Shown here one piece after another: positions 53,463-62,193 of a DNA stretch of 64,000 nucleotides. The notes under the pieces were generated by a model, which saw nothing but the letters and a program-made list of their open reading frames with translations, did not search any database and had not been told where the DNA came from. A program made the position numbers and the translations under genes. Origin of the DNA: Eisenbergiella porci (GTDB lineage Bacteria > Bacillota > Clostridia > Lachnospirales > Lachnospiraceae); contig NZ_VUMI01000007.1 of the NCBI RefSeq assembly GCF_009696275.1, positions 87,933-151,932 on the forward strand, in the 5' to 3' direction. The first letter of the stretch is position 1. Each line of letters starts with the position of its first letter.

Positions 53463-53615
53463 TCACCGACAAACCGGGATCTGTAACTTCTGTATTTCTT
53501 TCAATGCTTTTTGAATATCCTTATAAACTAACGGTTGCATACTGTCATCCACTTGCTCGGCATGCGCATTATATGCAAACTTCAAAGCTTTCATTGTCAT
53601 CTGGGTATAGACCAT
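53463..53615 (-). pseudogene. HD-domain (SpoT/RelA-hydrolase-like) N-terminal fragment
   Basis: ATG 53615 after GGAGGTAGAAA gives MVYTQMTMKALKFAYNAHAEQVDDS, the typical start of a small HD-domain (p)ppGpp-hydrolase-like protein, where GMPYVYHP should follow. Instead 30 unrelated codons lead to TGA at 53463. The HD metal residues are absent. A deletion joined it to the VOC remnant. Confidence 0.6.
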
Positions 53616-53828
53616 TTTCTACCTCCGTCATAAATGTATAATATATTGATATGCAAATATGATTGCTGTACAAGTTAGATTTTCACACATATGCGGCGGA
53701 TCATTTTCTGAGAAACCTGACGGACGCAGTTCTAAACATCGTAATGAGCCAAATGTGTACTCGCTTAGTTATATATTCTTTCATCAATACACCATTTGAC
53801 AATTTCCAATTTATTTGTCTACTGCAAA

Positions 53829-54293
53829 TTAACTATTCAGAAGTTTTGTTAGGTCCTCAATGGATACGTCCATTTTTGCAGATACCTCTTCCATAGTCAT
53901 TCCAGAAGCAAGGAACCGCTTTACTACCATCTGCATATCCTCTCCAACCTCTATGAGATGCCCATCCAGATCGTAGAACCGGATCACACGTTGTCCCCAG
54001 CTATGCTCAATGACTTCTCCCAGATACTCAATCTCCGGGTATGCTTTCAGCTTATTCAGGAAACCATCAAAATCCTGTTCCTCAAAGACGATCTCCGCAT
54101 TGTTGGATTTCATCAATACCTTTTCTTTTGGTATACTTACCAGCCAGTCAAAATCCTGCTGTAATGCCAGGCCGCAGGTAAAAGCGATGTTCCTTCCGTA
54201 ATCCTGATAAACTTCTAACCCGAACAGTTCCTCATAAAACTTTCTTGCGGTGCTGATATCTGCTACCGATATAACTGTACAAACATACTTCAT
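53829..54293 (-). CDS. Glyoxalase/VOC-superfamily protein
   Basis: Protein of 154 residues from ATG 54293 (ribosome binding site GAAAGGAGC). Residues 1-115 form a VOC (betaalphabetabetabeta) module (YVCTVISVADISTARKFYEELFGLEVYQDYGRNIAF .. VIRFYDLDGHLIEVGE); the last 35 residues are a small helix-turn-helix-like tail (TMEEVSAKMDVSIEDLTKLLNS). This pattern suits a fosfomycin/bleomycin-resistance-like or glyoxalase-type enzyme. Metal ligands are only partly evident. Intact. The 330 bp upstream (54294-54626) hold no clear gene. Confidence 0.8.
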   Translation of the reverse strand: MKYVCTVISVADISTARKFYEELFGLEVYQDYGRNIAFTCGLALQQDFDWLVSIPKEKVLMKSNNAEIVFEEQDFDGFLNKLKAYPEIEYLGEVIEHSWGQRVIRFYDLDGHLIEVGEDMQMVVKRFLASGMTMEEVSAKMDVSIEDLTKLLNS

Positions 54294-54626
54294 AGAAATG
54301 CTCCTTTCAAGCCTCTTTCGCTGTTCTTTATTTTTGACAAACTACTTTCATTCACTTATTATTTACTTTTTTTCCGCCTCTTCCTCTACAGGGCGCCATG
54401 CTTCTCCAATCCGCTGTCTTTTCCCCCGGAGAAGGAAACATAAATATGATCAAACTCTTCAAAGAGAAAATGCACTCGTGCTAAAAATGCATCATAAACA
54501 TTCATATGCAGATACTCTCTTACCAAAAATAAACCTCTCTTCTTCTGTCCTTTCTAAGAACCGGATATATTCCGACTTCGGTTCTTTATTTTCATCCCTT
54601 AATGAATGATGGCTATATCCAAATTC

Positions 54627-54920
54627 TCACTTTTTCTTTCGCAGTTTCAACTCAATATTGTTCTTCGCTGCTGCCGCCTTCAGCAGCCATGCAGCAAACG
54701 CACTTTTTTCTTTAAGCGTCAGCGTTTCCAAATCAGCTCTGTCCTCAATTTGCCTGAGTACCGCCTGCAGGTCTTGCAGATCCAGCAGATAGACTGCTAC
54801 ACAGAACAGCGTCTTTTTCCTCCCGTCATTGTAGCCGGCAAGTAGAATGTCCAGGATACGTGCCTTTTCTTCCTGCTCTGCGTTATAGGCTTTCATTCCA
54901 ATCTGATGAGCCTTTTTCAT
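54627..54920 (-). CDS. Hypothetical helical protein with paralogous tail at 57122
   Basis: Protein of 97 residues, highly charged and helical (MKKAHQIGMKAYNAEQEEKARILDILLAGYNDGRKKTLFCVAVYLLDLQDLQAVLRQIEDRADLE). The C-terminal AAAAKNNIELKLRKKK is repeated almost exactly in the fragment at 57122-57266. No strong ribosome binding site precedes ATG 54920. I do not recognise it; the shape fits a DUF-type cytoplasmic protein or part of a longer one. Confidence 0.5.
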   Translation of the reverse strand: MKKAHQIGMKAYNAEQEEKARILDILLAGYNDGRKKTLFCVAVYLLDLQDLQAVLRQIEDRADLETLTLKEKSAFAAWLLKAAAAKNNIELKLRKKK

Positions 54921-54998
54921 ATCGGCTTTTTGGTTTCCATGTGTGATGCTTGTCCTAACAAGCTGACAAACTGGGATTTTGTTATTTCTAAACCCGGG

Positions 54999-55331
54999 TT
55001 ATTCTTTTAAATTTTTCAGAGCTTCCGGGTTATTCAGGATAATTGTTCCAACAGTTTTACATTCTTCTATATCGGAGCAGTCACCACATGTTGCAACGCC
55101 CTTTTTCAGCGCACACTTACGAATACCACACAGACTGTCACAAAATACCGTTTTAATCCCCTCAACGCGGCAGCCATGGCAGTTAATATGTTCAGGGAGA
55201 ATAGGGGCATTATTTAACTTTGCCCATAATTTTGCAGTTTTTTCACGCAATGTTTGATCATTGTTGATTGTTGCAATGTATGCGTCACATTTTTCGCAGT
55301 TAAGTCCGCAATATGCAATCATATCTTTCAT
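54999..55331 (-). CDS. DUF3795 cysteine-rich protein
   Basis: Protein of 110 residues from ATG 55331 (ribosome binding site GAGGTGACTAAGG). Four Cys groups (CGLNCEKC, CHGC, CDSLCGIRKC, CGDCSDIEEC) are typical of DUF3795, a small protein expected to bind zinc or an iron-sulfur cluster. Function unknown. Intact. A fragment of a second DUF3795 gene is at 57240-57389. Confidence 0.8.
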   Translation of the reverse strand: MKDMIAYCGLNCEKCDAYIATINNDQTLREKTAKLWAKLNNAPILPEHINCHGCRVEGIKTVFCDSLCGIRKCALKKGVATCGDCSDIEECKTVGTIILNNPEALKNLKE

Positions 55332-55370
55332 AGCCTTAGTCACCTCTATATCTTCAAATGGTTTCTCGGA

Positions 55371-56120
55371 TTAAATTCGTTTCGCTATCTCCAAAGTGAT
55401 ATAAAATTTGTCCAAATTATGATTGGCATCATTAAATCTTTCCATCTCGTACTTATCTTCCGATAACACATCCCCCGTCACCAGAAAATCATATAAATCA
55501 AAACCGTAGAAATCACAAACAGACTGCACTCCTGCCAGTTCCATGTCTACCGCGATGCAGCCTTCCTTCCGCCTCTTAGCAACCTGCCCTGCTGTTTCAC
55601 GCAAAAACGCATCTGTAGTCCATACCCTTCCTTTCACATAAGGAAAGTGCAGCTCATCAAAAATAGCAGCGAGCTTTTCGTGATTTTTCATCTTGATGTA
55701 ATCAGTTGGCGGTGCATAATGATAGGAAATTCCTTCGTCTCTGTAGGCTTCTGTCGGAATAACGAATCTCCCCTGCGTTTTTTCTTTATCGAGACTTCCC
55801 GCCGAGCCAAACATGATAAACTTCTCAGCACCAGTCAGCCAGTTTGACTCGATACAATACTCAGAGGTTCCGGTAGAACCGATTGCTGATAAATAAAAAG
55901 CAATTTCCTTTCCTTCAGAGCTGAATTTATAAATCGGAACAGCCCCGTTCGGTGCATTGATTTCTGCAATCTTTGTACAAATATATGTGGTGAGAACAGT
56001 CTCGTAAATCTCTTTGGAAAAAATGATAATGCAGATATCGAGGATCTTTTTTCTCTCCCCATAAAAATCCTTCAGCGTGAATATAGGCTCAGTTTTGTTG
56101 TCAAATGAATCCGTAATCAT
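55371..56120 (-). CDS. Nucleoside phosphorylase-like protein
   Basis: Protein of 249 residues. The core IAFYLSAIGSTGTSEYCIESNW .. FIMFGSAGSLD .. FVIPTEAYRDEGISYHY .. GCIAVDMELAGVQSVCDFYGFDLYDFLVTGD is the purine/uridine phosphorylase (PNP_UDP) fold with the ribose/base-binding VDMELA and the phosphate-site GSAGS. It would cleave nucleosides with phosphate or act on a modified nucleoside. Ribosome binding site GAGAGGATTAAG. Intact. Confidence 0.8.
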   Translation of the reverse strand: MITDSFDNKTEPIFTLKDFYGERKKILDICIIIFSKEIYETVLTTYICTKIAEINAPNGAVPIYKFSSEGKEIAFYLSAIGSTGTSEYCIESNWLTGAEKFIMFGSAGSLDKEKTQGRFVIPTEAYRDEGISYHYAPPTDYIKMKNHEKLAAIFDELHFPYVKGRVWTTDAFLRETAGQVAKRRKEGCIAVDMELAGVQSVCDFYGFDLYDFLVTGDVLSEDKYEMERFNDANHNLDKFYITLEIAKRI

Positions 56121-56215
56121 AATCTTAATCCTCTCCGATTCAATAATGGCTGTGTACCCGTCTTACATTTTCTTTTCGTAACTTGCAATTTTCTCAGTTC
56201 TATAAACTGGGATTT

Positions 56216-56977
56216 TTATAACCAAACGCCCCAATCACCATAATTAAATGTGCCACTGCCATGACAAAGTTTCCCATTTTCTTTAAGTTCCTCAAATGCT
56301 TTTCTCATACGGATTAAAATTTCCGGCTGTATATCCAAAGAATGATGTGCGGGGAATACTTTTTTTACTGGCAATGCAGAAATCTTTTTCAATGAAGCAA
56401 GATATGCTTCAGGGTCAGTAGAAGGATAGTATGCAAACAGTATATCTTTATATACCAAATCGCCAGTAAATAAGTATCCTTTGTCTTTTTCCCAAAAGCA
56501 CAAATGCCCTGGTGAATGTCCAGGTGTATGCAACACTTCAATTTGCCGTCCGCCTATATCTATCACATCATGGTCAGCTACAATTTTTGTTGGCATTCCT
56601 TGAAAAAGCTCGTAATCATATACATTGAAGTTATTTGGTAAATCACAACGGTCAATAACCATTTCCCTGATTGTTTCCATCGATAGAGGAAATTTTCCAT
56701 TAAGCCAATCCAATTCTCCAACATGAGCATAAAAATCTGGAAAATATTGATGTCCACCAATATGGTCCCAATGAATGTGTGTTGCAACTGCCGTAACAGG
56801 CTTATTTGTCAGCTTCATTACTTCATCATAAATATTGCAGATTCCCAGACCAGTATCAATCAATAAGCTGCGGCTGGAGCCATTTAACAGATAGCAATGC
56901 GTCTCCTCCCAATGCCGGTATTCGCTGATAATATATGTACCTTCATCAATCTGGTCAATCGTGAACCATTTATCCAT
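56216..56977 (-). CDS. Metallo-beta-lactamase-fold hydrolase
   Basis: Protein of 253 residues. Zinc ligands in THIHWDHIGGH (HxHxDH), the His of HTPGHSPGHLCFW, the Asp of LFTGDLVYKD and the last His in PAHHSLDI are present, so it should be a two-zinc hydrolase. The family spans lactonases, glyoxalase II and others; no penicillin-type features are seen. Ribosome binding site GAGGTATGC. Intact. Confidence 0.85.
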   Translation of the reverse strand: MDKWFTIDQIDEGTYIISEYRHWEETHCYLLNGSSRSLLIDTGLGICNIYDEVMKLTNKPVTAVATHIHWDHIGGHQYFPDFYAHVGELDWLNGKFPLSMETIREMVIDRCDLPNNFNVYDYELFQGMPTKIVADHDVIDIGGRQIEVLHTPGHSPGHLCFWEKDKGYLFTGDLVYKDILFAYYPSTDPEAYLASLKKISALPVKKVFPAHHSLDIQPEILIRMRKAFEELKENGKLCHGSGTFNYGDWGVWL

Positions 56978-57121
56978 TTACAAGCATACCTCTATAATTA
57001 TTTTCTGATTTCCTTTGCAGAACATCACTTATTTTTCTGCAAAGGGGCGTTTATTACGTTCATTTATCTATATTCTCTATCCTTTTCAATACTTTATTAA
57101 ATGATTGCAGTATTGAAGTCC

Positions 57122-57266
57122 TCACTTTTTCTTTCGCAACTTCAATTCAATATTGTTCTTTGCCGCCGCTTCCTGAAGCAGTCCTGCGGCAAAAGTGCTT
57201 TTTTCCTTGATCGTCAGTGTATCCAAATCAGCTCTGTTCTCAATTTGCCTGAGTACCGCCTGCAGT
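57122..57266 (-). pseudogene. Duplicated 3' end of the gene at 54627
   Basis: Frame LQAVLRQIENRADLDTLTIKEKSTFAAGLLQEAAAKNNIELKLRKKK ends at 57122 and matches residues 50-97 of the protein at 54627-54920. The 5' half is missing; upstream the DNA switches to a DUF3795 fragment. The two copies are direct repeats about 2.5 kb apart with DUF3795, phosphorylase and MBL genes between. Confidence 0.75.
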
Positions 57267-57389
57267 ACAGGACTGATTTCCCTCGCCGCCCCCGCAGCCG
57301 GAGCAATATTTATTCAAAAACATGGGGCAAAGCCCGCAGTTCAACCCACAAAGGGAAAACAATTGATTTTTTCGGCTAAATCCTTTCAT
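57240..57389 (-). pseudogene. DUF3795-like N-terminal fragment
   Basis: ATG 57389 gives MKGFSRKNQLFSLCGLNCGLCPMFLNKYCSGCGGGEGNQSC, the beginning of another DUF3795-type protein with its first Cys clusters. After CTGTAC the reading is repeat sequence of 57122-57266 and stops. Only the first third survives. Confidence 0.65.
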
Positions 57390-57480
57390 GGTGGGATACT
57401 GCCTGTCTGAATGCCTTTATACACATTGGTATCGTATCTCCGATTGTCCCATCCAAATCAAATGCCACCAATTTAATCAT
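57376..57480 (-). pseudogene. HAD hydrolase stump (34 codons)
   Basis: ATG 57480 overlaps the end of the acetyltransferase gene and gives MIKLVAFDLDGTIGDTIPMCIKAFRQAVS, motif I of a HAD phosphatase (DxDGT). It ends at TAG 57376 inside the DUF3795 fragment, which starts with an overlapping ATG at 57389. Only motif I survives. Confidence 0.75.
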
Positions 57481-58078
57481 GTTTTGGTTCCTCGTTAATT
57501 CTGCGAATCACTCTACATGGATTTCCGACCGCCACACAATTTGGCGGGATATCTCGGGTAACAACGCTGCCTGCTCCAATCACACTGCCAGCCCCGATTT
57601 TAGTCCCGGGGAGTATGATGACGCCACCGCCGATCCAGCACCCGTCCCCGATCTCAACGGGCAGTGCATATACCTGGCAAAAGTGCTTTCCGCTCTCCGG
57701 GGTCCAGTCTGGTGTCAGGCGTTCTGCCAGTTCCACGGGATGCGTTGCCGTATAAATCTGCACATTGGAAGCAATCATGACGTTATTTCCGATTTTTATC
57801 TGATTACAGTCGATAAAGGAGCAGTTCATATTGATCGACACATTGCTGCCGATAATAATATTACACCCATAATCGCACAGGAATGGCGCCCCTACCGACA
57901 CGTTTGTTCCAATCCCACCGAGCAGCTTATGTAAAATCCCTTTTTTCTCTTCTTTCTGGTCATAGGTCAGTTTGTTATAAATGTCAAGCAGCTCTTTTGT
58001 CTGCTTCTTATATCGCAGAAAAATTTCATCATGGCAATTATATAATTCGCCAGCCATACATTTTTCTAACTCTGTCAC
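57473..58078 (-). CDS. Maltose O-acetyltransferase-like hexapeptide acetyltransferase
   Basis: Protein of 201 residues. N-terminal Mac domain (MTELEKCMAGELYNCHDEIFLRYKKQTKELLDIYNKL), then the left-handed beta helix with the active-site His in YTATHPVE and the loop GDGCWIGGGVIILPGTKIG and end GNPCRVIR. It acetylates sugars or similar small substrates with acetyl-CoA. Ribosome binding site AGGAGG. Intact. Confidence 0.85.
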   Translation of the reverse strand: MTELEKCMAGELYNCHDEIFLRYKKQTKELLDIYNKLTYDQKEEKKGILHKLLGGIGTNVSVGAPFLCDYGCNIIIGSNVSINMNCSFIDCNQIKIGNNVMIASNVQIYTATHPVELAERLTPDWTPESGKHFCQVYALPVEIGDGCWIGGGVIILPGTKIGAGSVIGAGSVVTRDIPPNCVAVGNPCRVIRRINEEPKHD

Positions 58079-58182
58079 AAAAACACCTCCTGTTCAATTC
58101 TGCTATCTACGTTTTTCAGTTCACACAATAATTTCCATGCCATCATAGGCAAAGAAAATAGGATTGAGCTTCTCAGTTCGCT

Positions 58183-58590
58183 TCAGTTTCCAGCGAAATC
58201 TATGTCATACCTCGTGCCATGAGAGAAAAGAATTCGCTCTGTTAATTGAACACATAAGATGATCGTATTTTCATCGTCAAAATTGTTGTGCCCGTTATCA
58301 ATCCATTCGCTGAATGCCTGTCTCAGCTTTTGGGCCATTTCATGATTTTCCTTTTTACAGAACCACCCGAGGTTTATCCCTTTGCCATGCGCAGTGAACC
58401 ATTCGCCGGCCACCGCCACTATGGGGTTATGATCTATCTGTTTCATCTTGTTGGACGCAGCGTATGTGATGATATAAAAACAGCCATCCTCATAATAAGC
58501 ATTCACCGTTCTCACATACGGAATGTTTTGGTCCGTAGTGGCAATTCCAGTCTGGCTATCGACAAAAACGAAAGCTTTTTCTTTGCACAT
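58183..58590 (-). CDS. Pyridoxamine 5'-phosphate oxidase-fold protein (5' end altered)
   Basis: About 135 residues with the PPOX split-barrel pattern: AFVFVDSQTGIATTDQNIPYVRTVNAYYEDGCFYIITYAASNKMKQIDHNPIVAVAGEWFTAHGKGINLG. The first few codons (MCKEK) overlap the tail of the preceding DUF6194 gene in another frame, so the native N-terminal 10-15 residues are probably lost. It may bind FMN or be a defective relative. No ribosome binding site fits the ATG at 58590. Confidence 0.6.
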   Translation of the reverse strand: MCKEKAFVFVDSQTGIATTDQNIPYVRTVNAYYEDGCFYIITYAASNKMKQIDHNPIVAVAGEWFTAHGKGINLGWFCKKENHEMAQKLRQAFSEWIDNGHNNFDDENTIILCVQLTERILFSHGTRYDIDFAGN

Positions 58591-58892
58591 TTCTCTCTTG
58601 CGTAATCATAGGTTTCCTGAATAAGCAGCTTCAGTTCCCCAAATGTTTTTTTCGATGGACTCAGCGAACATATCCAGCCCATCCAGACATATACCGGGTG
58701 TGGCAGAATACAGTCTGTTGAAGAAAAATCATACTGCATACTGACCGTTTCAACCTTTCCCGGCCGTTTGGGGTTCGTACCAAACAGCTTGCGAAAAGTC
58801 GCTTTGTGAACGTCCAGATTCACACGGAAAATCTCATCCCTGTCCAAATTAGAACCTGAATCATTTTCGCCGTCTTTTTCTTTTACCGTCAA
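58512..58892 (-). CDS. DUF6194 family protein, 3' end fused
   Basis: About 100 family residues: FRVNLDVHKATFRKLFG, QYDFSSTDCILPHPVYVWMGWICSLSPSKKTFGELKLLIQETYDYAREK match DUF6194. The last 20 codons of the open frame are antisense-free PPOX DNA read in the wrong frame, showing that the two genes were joined near 58590. The protein is close to full length, as the family ends soon after the last conserved helix. Function unknown. Confidence 0.65.
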   Translation of the reverse strand: MTVKEKDGENDSGSNLDRDEIFRVNLDVHKATFRKLFGTNPKRPGKVETVSMQYDFSSTDCILPHPVYVWMGWICSLSPSKKTFGELKLLIQETYDYAREKCAKKKLSFLSIARLELPLRTKTFRM

Positions 58893-58922
58893 GACTTTAG
58901 TTCCCCGATAACTGGAAGCTGA

Positions 58923-59093
58923 CTAATTCTTTCTTGTATAGATAGTTCTTGTAAATTTAATGTCATCTCCACACGTTTCATCGATAGCAACATTAAATTC
59001 ATTTACTATAGCTTCTTTAAATAAACCGTATCCTCCTGCAATATAAATATTTGTATCACCAGAAAACGCAAAATCAATCCTATCATTTTATAA
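58923..59093 (-). pseudogene. Unidentified C-terminal gene fragment
   Basis: An open stretch without start reads FAFSGDTNIYIAGGYGLFKEAIVNEFNVAIDETCGDDIKFTRTIYTRKN and stops at 58923. It looks like the end of an enzyme of about 50 residues, not a complete gene. I do not recognise it with confidence. Confidence 0.35.
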
Positions 59094-59126
59094 TCCTTCT
59101 GATAAATTTTGAAATTTTTTATTTCT

Positions 59127-59747
59127 CTATTTCATTTTATAAATTACATTTTGCAGGTTCGCTAAGAACCTACCCGCATGAGCACCATCCATCTGCGTAT
59201 GGTGAAACTGAAAGGATATCGTCAGATAGTACCTGAACAGCTTCTTTTTGTATCTGCCCCAAATGATAAATGGGTTATTATAAATACCGCTGTTCATACC
59301 GACTGCTCCATCAATCTCTGTATCTATGATTGCTGATGTGCCAATCACCATACTGTCCGTCAGATCCCGGTTCTCGCAGCTGTCAGCAACCTGCATGGTG
59401 TATCTCAGGTAATCCTGATTGAACTTCGCCAGATCTTCCGTGAAGAGAATATCGCAGGAGCTGACTTCTCCTTCTTTGTTCTTCACAATAGTATTCACGG
59501 CAATGGAATCGTACTGAACCAGTTCATGGCCGACGGGGAGAATATAAAACTCCTTTACGCCTGAAGCCGCCTTGCCAATGCAATAGTCAAGAAGCATATT
59601 AAACTTCAGCTTCCTTTTCTTATTTATTTTGATCAGCGGCGTAACATCCAAGATCTTAAAGAATGTCACCATCGGATTCGGCGCATCCATCCATAATTCA
59701 AAAGCCTTTGCCCGTTTTGTTTGTTTTGGGTCTATCTTTTTTGCCAT
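59127..59747 (-). CDS. CatA-like O-acetyltransferase (second)
   Basis: Protein of 206 residues from ATG 59747 (ribosome binding site GGAGGCGAAG). Fold pattern of CAT: FELWMDAPNPMVTFFKILDVTPL .. KFNMLLDYCIGKA .. catalytic HHTQMDGAHAGRF (HHxxxDG) near residue 188. It shares the fold but little sequence with the CAT at 52641. Its substrate may be chloramphenicol or another antibiotic, or a host metabolite. Intact. Confidence 0.8.
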   Translation of the reverse strand: MAKKIDPKQTKRAKAFELWMDAPNPMVTFFKILDVTPLIKINKKRKLKFNMLLDYCIGKAASGVKEFYILPVGHELVQYDSIAVNTIVKNKEGEVSSCDILFTEDLAKFNQDYLRYTMQVADSCENRDLTDSMVIGTSAIIDTEIDGAVGMNSGIYNNPFIIWGRYKKKLFRYYLTISFQFHHTQMDGAHAGRFLANLQNVIYKMK

Positions 59748-59765
59748 CTTCGCCTCCACGACCTT

Positions 59766-60179
59766 CTATTTCCTGTTTGGACTTCTCTTAATAGCTAATA
59801 GCCGCATGAAATCTGAAAACAAAGATGTATCAACCGGCTCAAACATCAGCCATTTTCCATCGTGATAGGTTTTTGAGTCATCGTAAACCTTCTGGACGCT
59901 TTCCGAATACTCACTACGGCCGGATTCAAATTTCGCCCGCTCGTCTTTTCCCAGTATTACCATAAAGCCAACGCAGTTCTCTCTTGCGTATAGGGCGCAG
60001 AGTGTTTTTCCGTCTCTGCGGTATTTGTATTCATAGGTCCATGCCTTGCCGCCGCTGTTCCAAATGCGGTCCATATCGTACTTTTCATCAATCGCAGCGC
60101 ATAGCTTTTGCCACACGTCATATAAAGACTGCCCAATTAAAGCGGTCATATCGTCCATATTTGGCATTTTATCAAGCAT
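59766..60179 (-). CDS. DUF3788 family protein
   Basis: Protein of 137 residues. Conserved DUF3788 features: IGQSLYDVWQKLCAAIDEKYDMDRIWNSGGKAWTYEYKYRRDGKTLCALYARENCVGFMVILGKDER and HDGKWLMFEP near the end. The family occurs widely in Clostridia and Bacteroidetes with unknown function. The stop is 18 bp before the start of the acetyltransferase gene, so both are co-transcribed. Intact. Confidence 0.85.
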   Translation of the reverse strand: MLDKMPNMDDMTALIGQSLYDVWQKLCAAIDEKYDMDRIWNSGGKAWTYEYKYRRDGKTLCALYARENCVGFMVILGKDERAKFESGRSEYSESVQKVYDDSKTYHDGKWLMFEPVDTSLFSDFMRLLAIKRSPNRK

Positions 60180-60303
60180 ATCTGGTTTCCCTTCTTTCCC
60201 ATATCTCTTTTAATAATCTGCAAACCCGCACTTAGTGATTTGCCTATAGATTAACTCTTAAAAATTTCATCTTATCATGGATTAGACTGCAACTCCGTTT
60301 CCA

Positions 60304-60818
60304 CTATACACGATCATATCCAAGATTTATCCTTTTTTTGTCCAAGTTTAATCCTACTGGAATTTCACGCAGCTCTTTCTGAAGACGGTGTGCAAAACGG
60401 ATTGTTTTCACCATACCGCCTTTCTCCCTCCCATCGTACACAGCAATCACGCGGTCTGAATGCTCGACCAAATACCGATTGCGCTGCAAGTAGACGTTGG
60501 GCTGATATTCCTCTTGAATTACCACAATCTCAGTGCAGGCACTCAGCAAAGCTCTTGTTTGCACCCTGCGATTCAAGCCTTCCACACGGCTACGGTATGG
60601 AAGCACTGCAATCAGTTTTACGTTCCGTTTTCTTTCTGCAGTTCCAAAACAATCTCAGCAAAATATTGATCCACACCATCTGCAAAACCAGACAGAAAGA
60701 CAGTGAAGCCGTCCTCCACTGCTTTTTTTAATTCCTGATGCAGAGCTTTCTTTATGCTGTTAATCTCTTTATCAGGCACATCCCTATGCCCGGTAATACA
60801 ACATGTCTTTCCTTTTAT
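60304..60818 (-). pseudogene. SLOG/DUF1273-like protein, start codon and frame lost
   Basis: Readable protein: KGKTCCITGHRDVPDKEINSIKKALHQELKKAVEDGFTVFLSGFADGVDQYFAEIVLELQKENGT, then TAA, then in the next frame KLIAVLPYRSRVEGLNRRV.. to 60304. It is a DUF1273/YpsA SLOG-fold protein (GHR and GFADGVD motifs). The position of the initiator is ATA instead of ATG (60816-60818, ribosome binding site GAGGGAGAT), and one base is missing before TAAAACTG near 60627. Two lesions. SLOG proteins are common in nucleotide-signalling defence systems. Confidence 0.75.
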
Positions 60819-60966
60819 TGTATCTCCCTCGTTCGATAGTTCTATTTTTTCATTTTACCTAATTATAGTAGATTTATTTTTTCAGGTCAACGTAAACACC
60901 CCTTTTGTTTTTGCGAATAAAGCACATGTGTGAGGTACAATCTATTAGAGAATGGAGGTGAAGGCG

Positions 60967-61338
60967 ATGTATGAAGATTTTGTCCCGGAACGGCTGGCAA
61001 AATTGCGATCACAAAAGGGTGTATCTGCACGCGACATGTCATTGTCGTTGGGGCAAGTCAACAACTACATCAATAACATCGAAAATAAAAAGTCACTTCC
61101 GGCCATGCGATCCTTCTTTTACATCTGTGAATATTTGGGCGTAACACCGAAGGAATTCTTCGATGAAGGAAACCCTTATCCAGAGGCTCTGCAGGACTTT
61201 ATCGAAGAGGCAAAAAAATTGGATCCCAAGTCTATGGCTTATCTCCTCGGCTCGAATTGTCCTTTATTTATCCTTTTATCATCTGCATGGTCAAAACTTC
61301 ACCGTAGACGCAACCAAACATCACACTGCGCTATCTGA
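60967..61338 (+). CDS. XRE-family regulator with replaced C-terminus
   Basis: Starts at ATG 60967 (GGAGGTGAAGGCG). Helix-turn-helix ERLAKLRSQKGVSARDMSLSLGQVNNYINNIENKKSLPAMRSFFYICEYLGVTPKEFFDEG. After KKLDPKSMAYLLG, where relatives end within about 10 residues, a 30-residue foreign tail (SNCPLFILLSSAW..) follows. The end of the gene was probably cut and replaced, but the DNA-binding part is complete. A terminator follows. Confidence 0.7.
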   Translation: MYEDFVPERLAKLRSQKGVSARDMSLSLGQVNNYINNIENKKSLPAMRSFFYICEYLGVTPKEFFDEGNPYPEALQDFIEEAKKLDPKSMAYLLGSNCPLFILLSSAWSKLHRRRNQTSHCAI

Positions 61339-61340
61339 AA

Positions 61341-61393
61341 AAAATGGAGCAAACACAGTGACGGATACCTGCTTGCTCCATTTTATCGTTTTT
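61341..61393 (+). terminator. Terminator after the XRE gene
   Basis: AAAATGGAGCAA (61341-61352) pairs with TTGCTCCATTTT (61373-61384), followed by ATCGTTTTT on the plus strand. It ends the XRE transcript; the opposing HxlR fragment ends at 61393. Confidence 0.75.
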
Positions 61394-61620
61394 CAGATGT
61401 AATCACATTTTTGGCATTGCAATAATGTGTTTTTACTATCCTCTTTATGGTATGCGCCGGACCATCTGCAAATACTCTGCAGGATCGGCACAACAGAAAT
61501 ACTTTTATCCATCAAGCTATATCCAGTCATCGTCGATATTTCGTTTAATTTAATACGTCCAATAACATCAACTGTCATCAGCTCCTTCAATGTAGATGCC
61601 AAAACAGCATCCGTTATATT
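61393..61620 (-). pseudogene. HxlR-type regulator, N-terminus lost
   Basis: The readable part (MTNITDAVLASTLKELMTVDVIGRIKLNEISTMTGYSLMDKSISVVPILQSICRWSGAYHKEDSKNTLLQCQKC) is the second half of an HxlR winged helix (LTKTLKELExxGLI .. Y-SLTxxGxSLxPIL). The recognition-helix part is missing; upstream of about 61620 the DNA is IS630 sequence on the other strand. The IS or a deletion next to it truncated the gene. Confidence 0.65.
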
Positions 61621-61624
61621 GGTC

Positions 61625-62166
61625 ATGGCCTGTAGAATTAGGATATGCACAGGAACTTTGGACATTAGCAAAGCTTCATAAACACATTCAGAAACATGCG
61701 GAAGAAGCTGGCTTTCCAAGGCTTTCAACAGTTACAAAAACTTATATTCAAAAATTTGCTTACAGGAGAAGCAATTCCATTAGTAAGTGATACACATAAA
61801 AGCTCTGATTTTATTGAATTTCTGAAAATACTAGACAAAAAATATCCATCACAGGACACCATCAGAATTATTTTAGATAACCACTCAGCGCATACATCAA
61901 AAGAAACCAAACGTTTTCTGTCAACTATGCCCAAAGGACGTTTTGAATTTGTATTTACACCAAAGCATGGAGCATGGCTAAATATGATAGAAAGCTTCTT
62001 TGGCAAAATGACAAAACAAATGTTGCGCGGTATCAGGGTAAAAACCAAACAGGAACTTGTAGAACGAATCTATCAGTATTTTGATGAATTCAACAAAGAA
62101 CCTGTTGTTTACCACTGGAAATATAAAATAAATGAAATATCAGAGGCTGATGCAGCGTCTGTTTAA
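61625..62166 (+). mobile_element. IS630-family transposase remnant, internally deleted
   Basis: Plus-strand reading: VELGYAQELWTLAKLHKHIQKHAEEAGFPRLSTVTKTYIQKF (N-terminal helix-turn-helix end), then a frame change at about 61757 directly into LLTGEAIPLVSDTHKSSDFIEFLKILDKKYPSQDTIRIILDNHSAHTSKE .. FVFTPKHGAWLNMIESFF .. VYHWKYKINEISEAD, the C-terminal DDE domain. The block between (about 90-100 residues, with the first catalytic Asp) is missing. The 5' end is also gone. A defective IS; its right end lies near 62190, where it cuts a SIS gene. Confidence 0.8.
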
Positions 62167-62193
62167 TGTGGTACTTATTAAATGATCGTTGTA

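Noticed and set aside
44850..60818. A true integron with attC sites
   Set aside because: No integrase is seen, and no conserved inverted-repeat recombination sites were found between cassettes; the repeated parts are gene tails.
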